Of a DNA stretch of 64,000 bases, positions 38,101-47,000 are shown piece after piece; within the stretch, counting starts at the first letter, position 1; every line of letters begins with the position of its first letter. The DNA comes from Omphiscola glabra. Taxonomy: Eukaryota; Mollusca; Gastropoda; Lymnaeidae. A program made the translations under genes and the position numbers. The notes beneath the pieces were generated by a model. The model was not told the DNA's origin. It saw only the letters and a list, made by a program, of their open reading frames with translations, and made no database searches. The stretch is from assembly GCA_964017045.1 (NCBI GenBank), contig OZ024810.1, forward strand, positions 17,231,204 to 17,295,203, read 5' to 3'.

Positions 38101-41100
38101 CCTTTACAAGCAAAGCTATTAAATACATGCTCTTATCAAATGAATGAGCCCCCTTCTCTTCTACATTTTAAAGTAAGTCTAATTAAATATTCAAATTGAG
38201 ACAACATTTGTGAACTGCTAACCTGATGCTGTGGTGATCACCACGACATTGTTTCTTGTTATTTATTTTGAGTTCGATATGGAAATTGCTGCCCAATGCT
38301 TATCTGGTCCCCGGTTACATGCACTAGAAAATATTTATATGACTTTCAACTTGTGACTGTAACAGAGAAGCAAACACATTTACAAACATGCTTTTGACAA
38401 AATAAATTTAAAAAAATGCTAACTGCTTAGATAGAGGATTACACATCCATGTTAAACATACATTTATGTCATTCTTTTAAATTTTATTCATTTAATAAGA
38501 ATTTTAGGTATTATTTTTTAAAATAACATTTTTGCTTTTCTATGACTGGATATGACTAGTTATATAAATAAAGAAAAATATAGGGCTCAATAAAATTATG
38601 AAAGGTTACATGTAGTATCAAATTTATGCACATTTCTAATATTTTTTAATCTAACATGACAAATATTTACAACTTTTTTGGTTTTATTCCGTGGATTAGA
38701 GCTAAAACTAATATTCTTTGTTCTGACAGAAACATGGAACTAACTCCCGTCAACTTAGACCCGCCAAACTTGATGCCGAGGTAACTCCCTCTTCCCTTAA
38801 CTTGTTAAATAATTATTGATCTAAACCTCCTTAAATTTCCTCTATAACATTTTGTCATACATCTGATATTTTTAGAGCTTTCTCAGCCTGTTTAGTTTGG
38901 AGCTGATCAGTGTATTTTAACTGTATTACAGCTGTCTGAAATTGTTTGAATTGAGAATGATCCATTCTGAGTTGGGCTCCTTTTGAAGCAACCATAATGA
39001 ATATATTTAAGTATAAGCAGAGGAATATAATTCTTAAAATTACCAAATTTTTTAAATTTCACTTTACATGACTTGTTCTTCAAAGGCAAGTTTATTCATC
39101 TCCCAAAATCCTAGGGATTTGAAATTTGTAGAGTACCTTAATCTTATCAGCATTTTATTATTAGATATTATTCACCATTAGCTGTCAGTTCTCATGTGCC
39201 AAAGAAGACTGTTCACAACAGTCACCCTTGGACATTCATCCTCATTGTGATGTATGAGTACCTTAATCTTATCAGCATTTTACTATTAGATATTATTCAC
39301 CATTAGCTCTCAGTTCTCATGTGCCAAAGAAGACTGTTCACAACAGTCACCCTTGGACATTCATCCTCATTGTGATGTATGAATAAAAAGGGGAATCAAA
39401 AGGGTGTTTCAAAAAATTAATTTTTCTATTAACACAAAAAAAATAGCCTCTTTAAATTATAGTTTAATAAAAGTAAAAGTAGTTTAAAAAAAAAATAAAA
39501 AAATACAAACACACAGAGGGGATGCAGAAAACATGCTTGGTGTTAGAAGATGTCAGTTTAGGAAGTCAGTTTTGTGTATGCAATAAGTGTGTTACTCTGC
39601 TTTATCAGGAGCAAGCCAAAATAGCCAAGTTGGGGTTAGAGATGAAACTCATCACATCAGAGACTGAAGCTGAGGCAGACAAATGGGAGGAGCCAGACAA
39701 TGCTGTTGTTAAGCGGGCCAAAAATATGTCCAGTATGGCATTTAGCATGTATCTGTTTACCAGAGGAGAAGGGCCACTTAGGACGACCCATGACCTCTTT
39801 GTTCAAGCTCAGTTTTTTGCACAGGAGGGAAACAAACTCTACTCAACCATTCAGAATTTTGCTCAAAGAGTAAGTAGGTCAAACATTTTAGGAAATTTTA
39901 TAAATATTTACTTTTTAATTCAATCAAAATTCTCAATTTCTGAATTGTAATTCACATGAACATTTCAGAGTTTAATCTAATTTTTAAAAATTAAGGCAAC
40001 TTATTTCTTACTGAAGATGAAATATATAGTTACAAATAAGCTAAAAGCAGGATACAAAAAGTCTCTATAACTGTACCAAATAATGTAAATTTGGGTTCAT
40101 TAGCTGTGCTAACTAAAATTCCAGGGCTGGGCTCACCGAGCTGTACATAAAAATATTAGCAAAAGAGACATAATCGTGACAATAAAATAAAATACATTTA
40201 TGTAATAAAGTACAGCTGTATAGAGACAAAACAAAAAACAAATGCATATTCACCCCACCCGACCCAGAACTTTTACATGTCAAGCCATGGATGGCATCCA
40301 GCAGCATCGTTTATCAGTCAGATGTGGGGAATCTGTCGGGGTAGTATTTTAAATTTGATCATAAAAATATTTTTCTATAACATTGTATATCATCTTTATT
40401 ATGTAAGAATTATTATTATTGATTAGAATTAAAGTTATTATATTAACTAAAGAATTATTTTAAGTATTTTATCTGAATGTAAGAGTTAAGGTATTGTTTA
40501 AAATGAGATTTGACATTCTTTAAACTTATATAAAATGCATGGGAAAGGGAGGGTGGGACATTAAAATATTAATATAGTTCAGGGGTGTGCAAAAATATGC
40601 TGTGATTATGTAGAGGTTTACCATTCTTGGGATGTTTTTATTAGAAACTTTATAAAATATGTGTGTGGTGGGGGGAATGCAACTTTTAAAAATGCTCCCT
40701 AGGTTGAACAAGTTATGCCTCAGAATGGTTGGGGGCATTATATAAATTATTTAACCTTCTTCGTTAAACACATTTAGGGTAAGGAAATAAGGTGTGTAGA
40801 TCGTTATGTGGATGGCAATATCGTTAAATCTAAAGAAAAACAGGTTTTAGATTTTCTTTTAAAATAAAATATTCTATACCAAAGTTGGAAATTAAAGCTC
40901 TATGTGTTGGAACATTGAGTGGGACGTTGACATAGGTATACCCATGCCTATAAACTAAATGAAGTTCAATAATTTCAAATAAAATGACGAACTATGTATT
41001 TAATACTTTTCTGTTTTTACATTTCATGAGCGAGGAAATTGGGGTGGGGGTACCTTTTGGAATGGTTTGTCTGTATTTGGTTGATGTCGGCTCTGTCATG

Positions 41101-42914
41101 GCGATATTTGAAAACCCCCGAAACATTACAGATGTAAATAGTTGATTTAAAATTAAATTGTCAACTGTTTATTTTAACATTTTCTGTTTTTACAATTCAA
41201 GGGCAAGGAAAGTTGGGGGATGGGGCTACATTTTAATATCACACCTCCAAGTCCAATTATGTTACCATTTTCAACTTTGGTAGAGATTTACATTTGAAAT
41301 AAATAACCATATTCTTTAACTGCCATGAGCGTTCAGAGAATCTTCTTTAGAGATAAGAATTCTGTGTTTTATGATTTTTCTGAACATATGGTTCAGGAGC
41401 AAGAGCAAAAGGTTGCCAAAATTTGTAATGAAAATACCAATAAATCAAATATTTTAATGTTTACAAATATTGAAACTGGTAAATACAATTTTTTTTAGGA
41501 TTTAAGGACATGTTTTTGTAGTTCATGGGCGTGAAAAAGGAATGGGTGGGCCTCTTTTATGTTGAAGATAAAAATGTCTTAAAACCCATTGATTGTTAGA
41601 AACATAAATATCTATACGTATCTAATTCTTTTTATAATAATAAAACCTGACTATTTTCTAAATATGCATTTCATGGCCACGGAAAAGACTTAATTTTTTT
41701 TTGAAGATACATCTAAACCCAATTGAGTTACATAAAAAAAAAATGGAATTTTTAGATCCTGAGACTTTGTAATATGCCTTCCATTATTGCCAGATTAACA
41801 CAGGGTTCTGTATTCTAGTGTGAGATATTAAAATATTTGAAAATATGACAAAGATTTGATCTAAAATTTATATAAATTTCTAATTATGGAAGTACTTATA
41901 TCTAATTTTTTTGTCAAGTCTAATAATAGCAGTACTTGAGCAATGTAAAGAAAAGATTTATCTTTTGCAGTTTCTTCAATGTGATATTCCCCAGATTTCT
42001 CAAGTACCAATATAAAAATTTTTGTTTTGTTTTTTTGTTAGGTACCTAGTTGTCCTCAAAAAGAAGAGCTCCTAATGTATTTGGAAAGAATTCCATTGTG
42101 TTGTCACCAACTGTTAACAACCCTTAAGTCATCAACATTTGGCAAGACTGCCACATTTAACAAGGTTTGTATCTTACATATTATGTCTTATCACATGAGA
42201 TAAAAGGACCTCTGATGTCTTGTAAATATTCATAATAGTAAATACCCTGTGTACATTTTAGCTGTATGTAACTGAGGATTATTGTTTTCTTCAGGTGGAC
42301 AGTGCTATCCAGGAAACCAAAAATTTGATGAATATTGTAGCAAAGGTTGTGACAACATGTTTTGTATGTGCTACAAAAGTAAGTTTTTAAAAAAAGGAAT
42401 TCTTTTTCTATTTGTGCATCAAAATTAGTTTTGTTTTTTGTTTTGTATTGACTATGAATGTATGTTGGATTTAGGATTTGTTATGACCATATTTCGAACA
42501 TAATTGAGTATGGTCTTATGTTTTATGTGCTACAATGTTAAGTTTGGGTTATTTTCATAAATTTATTTGAAACAGCCGTCCACTTTTATTAAGTGTCTGC
42601 TAAAAGTCTTATTAAGTGTTTGCTAAAAGTCTTATTAAGTGTCTGCTAAAAGTCTTATTCTTGACGTGCGTGACTTATATCCTCAGTACAACATTGACTA
42701 CCGCTGTTCACCCACACCAAGCACGGGCAATCAGATTTCAAGTAGGTGGACTTCTGGTCAGAGATATGACTTACGATCTAGTGGCAGTGACACTGAGTCA
42801 GTTATTGGCAGTAGTGGGCACGGTGAGGGCAGAAGGTCGAGTGGTCAAAGTGAAGGCATCTATAGAAGTTCAAGTATTACCAAACCTTTATCTAGCCTGG
42901 ACAAGACAGGCTAG
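20081..42914 (+). CDS. CTNNAL1: Alpha-catulin (vinculin/alpha-catenin family), 16 exons, complete
   Basis: Sixteen exons join in frame to about 786 residues (human catulin is about 734). The order matches vertebrate catulin from end to end: EIRTKSVEQTLVPLV at the N-terminus, then KVLLLADRIVVKQ, QFGKDMVELAHLSGDRQN, TCLRHPDC, EEFTDSYYTSHESREKI, DSKIARENLEVFSDAWEGQI, EQAKIAKLGLEMK and NMSSMAFSMYLFTRGEGPL. Alpha-catulin is a cytoplasmic helical-bundle adaptor related to alpha-catenin. In animals it has been linked to Rho-GEF signalling and, in C. elegans, to the dystrophin complex and BK-channel placement; these roles are transferred by homology. The start at 20081 (AAAATGG context) gives MAGYQPKNEAKL followed at once by the conserved N-terminus. 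The last exon adds a serine/glycine-rich tail not shared with vertebrates. A likely polyadenylation signal lies at 43434-43439. No frame break was found. Confidence 0.95.
23587..24060. repeat. About 187-bp tandem repeat, 2.5 copies
   Basis: Two well matched copies (about 23587-23773 and 23774-23960) share TTTGAGTATTGAGAACAGGC and GTTGTTCAAATCCC, followed by a diverged partial copy (AAAGTTATCGCATTTTGAGT). Sequence after 24061 resembles 32520-32690. Confidence 0.8.
24291..24701. mobile_element. Fold-back element with 29-bp inverted ends
   Basis: Left AGGGGCTGTCCATTAATTAT then GTCAACAAA; right TTTGTTGACATAATTTATGG then ACAGCCCCT, matching at all but one or two positions. Inside are two direct copies of a C-rich module (CCCCCTTGTCAACAA.TTGTCAAA) flanking a 24-base poly-C run at 24414-24437. 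The superfamily is not recognised. Confidence 0.8.
25104..25293 (+). CDS. CTNNAL1: Catulin exon 2
   Basis: Residues 32-94 plus one base, starting ITTLVNHKERPK. Acceptor CTATCACCAG, donor GTATAT. Confidence 0.95.
26318..26493 (+). CDS. CTNNAL1: Catulin exon 3
   Basis: Completes Gly95 and encodes residues 96-153, including LLSAITKVLLLADRIVVKQ. Donor GTGAGC. Confidence 0.95.
26885..27004 (+). CDS. CTNNAL1: Catulin exon 4
   Basis: Residues 154-193, VLLSLARVEEVNNF to SGDRQN. Acceptor TTTTTTTCCAG, donor GTAAAT. Confidence 0.95.
27236..27355. repeat. 32-bp minisatellite, about 3.7 copies
   Basis: Unit AAGTTCCCTACTTTTAGCTC then AGAGAATAAATG in catulin intron 4, about 190 bp before exon 5. Confidence 0.85.
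27549..27638 (+). CDS. CTNNAL1: Catulin exon 5 (30-codon exon)
   Basis: Residues 194-223: DLKSDKHRAQMGSARAILEK then STMMLLLSCK, aligning with the DLKDEKKKAKMAAARAVLEK segment of human catulin. Ninety bases in phase 0, so skipping would keep the frame. The acceptor (TTGATAAG) lacks a good pyrimidine tract. Donor GTAAGC is strong. Confidence 0.9.
28834..29049 (+). CDS. CTNNAL1: Catulin exon 6
   Basis: Residues 224-295, TCLRHPDCSSARHTRQGVF onward, ending ASKAFSDFE. The middle (about GGPEENRFERGPVLNGDSG) is a variable loop compared with vertebrates. Donor GTACAG. Confidence 0.93.
29902..30105 (+). CDS. CTNNAL1: Catulin exon 7
   Basis: Residues 296-363. EEFTDSYYTSHESREKI matches the EDFTDSAYTSHEHRERI stretch of human catulin. 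Acceptor CTTTATCAG, donor GTAGGC. Confidence 0.95.
30444..30530 (+). CDS. CTNNAL1: Catulin exon 8 (29-codon exon)
   Basis: Residues 364-392, NCRDARTPTQDLETSIIKTL then ESSKILRKQ, aligning with ELELSILKISHSLNELKKEL of human catulin. Acceptor after CTCTCCATCATGAAAG, donor GTGAAT, phase 0. Short, so it is easily missed by gene callers. Confidence 0.85.
32430..32690. repeat. Diverged relative of 24061-24280
   Basis: Shared features in the same order: GGTCACA, TTCATAACTT, AAGATAGAAA, a methionine-less A+T-rich body and AAGTACCTA.TAGTAAA. It sits in the intron before catulin exon 9, and suggests a dispersed A+T-rich repeat family. Confidence 0.45.
33001..33159 (+). CDS. CTNNAL1: Catulin exon 9
   Basis: Residues 393-445, LLATAMSQASDLFRQNDDEG to SEHQEQLEE. 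Acceptor GTTATCTTTAG, donor GTTAGT. Confidence 0.95.
34234..34326 (+). CDS. CTNNAL1: Catulin exon 10
   Basis: Residues 446-476: VCKLFRHMATTEPLIITAEH then NESFLHCLGPL, aligning with CRLLRHISGTEPLEITCIHA of human catulin. Donor GTATGT. Confidence 0.94.
35135..35320 (+). CDS. CTNNAL1: Catulin exon 11
   Basis: Residues 477-538, containing DSKIARENLEVFSDAWEGQI and ending YLSLPRPG. Acceptor TTTCAATGTAG, donor GTGAGT. Confidence 0.95.
35396..35470. repeat. Short tandem repeat, 3 units
   Basis: TGTCCTTTAAGGCAAyA followed by TAAT-type spacer, three times, 76 bp after catulin exon 11. Confidence 0.6.
38730..38780 (+). CDS. CTNNAL1: Catulin exon 12 (17-codon linker exon)
   Basis: Residues 539-555, KHGTNSRQLRPAKLDAE. 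It corresponds to the linker NANLKSLKPDKPDSE of human catulin. Fifty-one bases in phase 0; donor GTAACT. Confidence 0.88.
39131..39380. repeat. 125-bp perfect-register tandem duplication
   Basis: 39131-39255 and 39256-39380 differ at only two positions that I can see (T/C and G/C). It lies in the intron before catulin exon 13. Recent in origin, or an assembly artefact. Confidence 0.9.
39609..39869 (+). CDS. CTNNAL1: Catulin exon 13 (best conserved exon)
   Basis: Residues 556-642: EQAKIAKLGLEMKLITSE, NMSSMAFSMYLFTRGEGPL and FFAQEGNKLYST. The alignment with human catulin is nearly gap-free. Acceptor GCTTTATCAG, donor GTAAGT. Confidence 0.97.
42042..42164 (+). CDS. CTNNAL1: Catulin exon 14
   Basis: Residues 643-683: VPSCPQKEELLMYLERIPLC then CHQLLTTLKS, matching the LLEINKLIPLCHQLQTVTKT segment of human catulin. 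Acceptor TTTTTTGTTAG, donor GTTTGT. Confidence 0.94.
42295..42378 (+). CDS. CTNNAL1: Catulin exon 15
   Basis: Residues 684-711, VDSAIQETKNLMNIVAKVV then TTCFVCATK. Acceptor TTGTTTTCTTCAG, donor GTAAGT. Confidence 0.93.
42590..42658. repeat. 3 x 23-bp repeat next to the catulin terminal exon
   Basis: TAAGTGTCTGCTAAAAGTCT then TAT, three times (the second has one change). It ends 28 bases before exon 16, in the branch-point zone. Confidence 0.9.
42687..42914 (+). CDS. CTNNAL1: Catulin exon 16 (terminal exon, Ser/Gly-rich tail and stop)
   Basis: Residues 712-786 and stop TAG at 42912-42914. It starts YNIDYRCSPT after acceptor TTATATCCTCAG. The tail is rich in Ser, Gly and charged residues (RSSGSDTESVIGSSGHGEGR) and looks disordered. 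It is longer than, and unlike, the vertebrate C-terminus. The frame is open upstream of the acceptor through a 3 x 23-bp repeat, so an earlier acceptor cannot be excluded. Confidence 0.85.
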   Translation, partial: YNIDYRCSPTPSTGNQISSRWTSGQRYDLRSSGSDTESVIGSSGHGEGRRSSGQSEGIYRSSSITKPLSSLDKTG

Positions 42915-43433
42915 GTGGAAACAATGTCCCATTTACCAATACTTACAGGGCAACTGTAAAGAGACATGCTGATATCATCCCGTAGTTGCAAAAGGGAGGA
43001 AACAGAGGCAAAGGAAGCAAAAACTCTTTAGGCCTGATAAAGATGACATGTTTGACTCATTCAATTATACTCCCACCTTATTCCCACAATGCACCATTTG
43101 ATATTGAATTATTTATATTGTAATCATCATTTTACCCATTATTCAAATACAATGGTTTTTTTCCTTGTTAACTATGTGGAACAGCTCCTATTGTACCAAG
43201 CTGATGCTTGTTTCTTGTGCTTGTTTGACTTACTACTAAAGTTAGTTCTGTAGTATGGCTCCTCATCTGAATGTAGCCCTTGCATTGCAACACAATTCAA
43301 ATATATAATGTGTCATACTAGTCAGTTATTTGCATTAAATTTTGGCATGATATTAAAATTTGAATTTATTTAAATGCAGAGAAATGCAATATCTCATTCC
43401 ATAAACCTGGAGTGATCGTTGATGTAGACACTC

Positions 43434-43439
43434 AATAAA
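43434..43439 (+). terminator. CTNNAL1: Candidate polyadenylation signal for catulin
   Basis: AATAAA about 520 bases after the catulin stop is the first canonical signal I find on this strand after the stop. Later signals exist, so a longer 3' UTR is possible. Confidence 0.45.
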
Positions 43440-43629
43440 AGAATAGCCTTAAGCAGATTTCATGTTCTTTTCTAATTTGGTGCAAACCCCCCCCCCCCCC
43501 CCTTCCCCAAACTCTTAGTCTTAAACCAGCCATGATATTTATGGTTATTTACAATGTGACTAGAGTATAAATATAAATACAACAACCTATTAATGCTCCA
43601 TGTGAAGATGGCCAATTTTTTTCTGGCAT

Positions 43630-44032
43630 CCATCTGTCACAATGTGATGACGGTGTATACTTGGAAGGATGAAATCACATGGCCTGGGATTTTTTTCCCT
43701 TTGGTTCCCTAGACAGCAAATCACTTCTGTCCATGCAACTGGTGAACCCAAGGGAACATTATGTGAGAAAGATACAACTTGGCTCCAGTGGCGTCGCAGG
43801 AGTTGCTGGAATTTTCATTGTGCCAATATGTCATACTGCCTACGGGACTCCATTTCCAGGTTGGAATTCAGAACTTTCCTTCTCTTAGATGAGTTGCCAT
43901 CCAAAGTTAACGAGTCCCATCCACCCAGGGCGCTGGTGGTGTTTTGGCTTGACTAGGCTTTTGCTGGGGATTGAACTCCTGACCACATTTTTGGGACTGA
44001 ATCAGTTTAGACCATTCGGCAACCCAGCATCC
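43630..44032 (-). repeat. tRNA-derived SINE, well preserved copy 2
   Basis: Read on the minus strand, the head has an A box (GGTTGCCGAATGG, about 44023-44011) and a B box (AGGAGTTCAATCCC, about 43980-43967) at tRNA-like spacing, followed by a body shared with 5443-5830. It covers the open frames at 43669-43956, which are therefore not genes. Confidence 0.75.
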
Positions 44033-47000
44033 AAATGATGATTATGATGGCCATTATCAGCAGTACAAATCACAGTAGAAATTTAAGCCAGCAAAACATG
44101 AAATAAGTCAAATACACCCCTACATTAAATGTGTGCATAAAGAACAGAGTGTTGTCAGCTACCAAGTTCATTCATGTAATGAAGAAGTCTTAGGAAGGAG
44201 CAAAACACCATGTCTGGAAATGACCGCTGCTGTTCATTGAATGTGTTTTGTAGGGCATATCCTGTATATTTGCCATAGCAGCACATTCCTAAAACTGCTA
44301 TTCATGTAATGTTAGTCAAGGGTAAGAGGAAGGTCTCTGATGGAGACATTTTGAAGGAACATTGAGTAATCGATCTCCAGGCAGAAGTGTTCGTTGACGG
44401 GGATATCTTGTCCAATCCAGGTAAAAAGTTAAAAATCAGGTGTTGTATGATGTAGGTAGAAGTGAAAATCAGGTGTTGGCCAAAGTAGAGAGGGGGGGGG
44501 GGAGATTAATATATCTGTGTCTAATCAATTAAACATCTACGGTGTTCTAAAAATAGTGTTTGTAATCAACAAATATTTGAAGTTATCAAGTTCTCATGTC
44601 ATTATTATGTTTATTGCTGTAAATGTTTATCAAGAATCGGTTGAATAACTTTTGATTGCTTCACAAAACTAATCAAACGGTTAAATGTACTGTTTGCTGA
44701 GGCAGTATTTTTAAAGGGTACCTGATAGTTTTGTAAACGTTTCAAGTAATGACATGATAATGACGAACATCAACATTCTAATCAAAATATCTTACATTTA
44801 AGATCACTTTGCCGTTCGTGTGTTTTTATTTAACGTGTTGTTGTGTACATTTTTAATTGATGATCCAAACAAATTACATTGCACGGGAATTCCATTTGTT
44901 TTATTGTGTGTGTGGAGTGGAAAGGCCAGTTGAACTATACCCTTTTTTATATGTAAATAGCTGAGTATATTCTCTAACAATCTGCATAATTATATTTTGA
45001 CCAGTTAAAGCCAGTAAAAGAAAGAAAGTGAACTAAACTTACAAGGGACTTTCTCTAAATTATTGTTTTATTTGTTTCATATAATGTTTATTTTGATGCA
45101 GTTGTCACAACTGCTTTACTTTAAGAAATAACTTGTTTGCTTTTGACGTAATGTTTCGCTGTTTTTTCTAACAGGTCATTGTGTTTTTCTGTTCATGTTA
45201 TCAGTGTTCAAGGTACTTGATAGGGAAAGTTATTTATAAACTTAACATGAAATTGTAAAGATTGTAAAATATATATATATCTTTTTTTTAACCACTGTAC
45301 TTCCTTTCTTTAACTTTAAAATTGGCCAGTAACTGTCATAGACTAATATAGACGAACAGGCTTCTGCTTCTTCTAATGGGAAAGATTTCTGTTACCGGTA
45401 GCTTTAAAGAAAGAGGTTTCCGTTAGTTCTCTTAGCCACTGTTTGACTGAGTCATGTCAACCTTGTCATAACTGTTTTGTACCAAGTGTCTGATGTATGA
45501 TATGAATTTATGACCACAGGTTTAAATCCAACTTAACATTCCTGCAACTTGAACTAACTCCCAGGCACCCCTAGCCAAATGTGCAATATTTATCATGTGT
45601 AACAAAAGAGAGTCATGTGTTGTCTGAATGGCGTGTTAACATGAAGCCTCTAATTGTGTTAATGCTCACTGGAAGTTTTTATTAGTGAGTTGGGCAAGTT
45701 TGTGGTTGTAAATTTTTGTTTCCTCTAGAGCAGATGTCATTTCTTATTTAACTATGAACAATATGATATGCCCAATGCTTTGGGGGGGGGGGGGGGGGGG
45801 ATGTGTGTGTTTAAAGATTAAATTGATTGATGAATTTGAAAAAAAAATAATAAGTCTTCAATTAAGAGCGGCATGTTTTTCATTAATGTGACACAAAAAG
45901 TATAGTCCCCTGAAAGTGTTACACGGAGGCTTGATTGCAACAACCAGTAGATTAATTTGAAGTTTTGTAGATGTTTCTCGGGAGGTTTCATTGATTTTTA
46001 ACTTTTTAAAAACTCTTTCCCATATCACAACCTAGCTCTCCACCATGTTATCTGTCTCCTTAATATGCACATTTATACACATAATATATATTATATATAT
46101 TTATATATCACTATCAATATATTATAGATAGGCTTATTCTTTCATTTTAATGAATTTTTTAAAAATAAACATAATTATTGTATTAAGAGGTGCTAAATAT
46201 TTATTAGAATGACTTGTTAAAGTCTTTCAATGCTTTGAGACTTGAATGTAGCATTCATTGAGTTGTTTATGGCTGCTGGGTTTACCATCAATCTCTCAGC
46301 TTATATCTACAGATTATGTAGATTACATTGGGATATACCATTAATCTTGTAGCTTATACTTATATTTGCAGATTAGATAGTTTCCACTAGTCTCTCAGCT
46401 TATAATCTAAAAGATTAAAGTTTCTGTCAAGATTTACAACTACTCTCTCTCTCTGCTTATGATATCTAAAATGATTTTGATATTGTTTTTAACCTGAGAC
46501 ATCTTCTCAGAAGAGTCAATAGTTCATCTCAAGAGTGTCTTTATTTGTACTGTTGATTTTTTCATCTTTGTCACTGGAATATTTCTTGTCCACTTATATT
46601 CAAGTGTCTCCCAAATACTACTAGAAATATAAATTTGATTGAACACAATTTAAGTGTAAATTCTGTTTATTGAGCTTATTTAATAACGAACATTTAAAAC
46701 TGTCTCAATTTGTCTTAGACATAACTTTAATGGATGAGGGGTCCTGAACTTGAAAGTTGCTGTAGTTGTTAAGTAAATTATGTTGAAATTTAATTTTGTA
46801 CCAGCATCTCGAAGATGACTTAATTAAAAATAGACCCAAAAAGATGAAATGTGCAAAGTAGTGTGGAAATTATGAAAATTAATTTTAATAAAAAGGAAGG
46901 TGGCTTTTTTTAAATGATGTTTTACTAAATATTTCAATAGTTGTATCCACAATGAAATTTACAAAATCCAAGTCACTTAAAATTTACCTCAAGATGTTCT

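Noticed and set aside
42616..42972. 118-codon frame overlapping the catulin terminal exon
   Set aside because: It is a different frame from the one that splices from exon 15, and its start lies in the 23-bp repeat.
43669..43956. 95-codon and 69-codon frames
   Set aside because: They fall within a SINE copy also found at 5443-5830.
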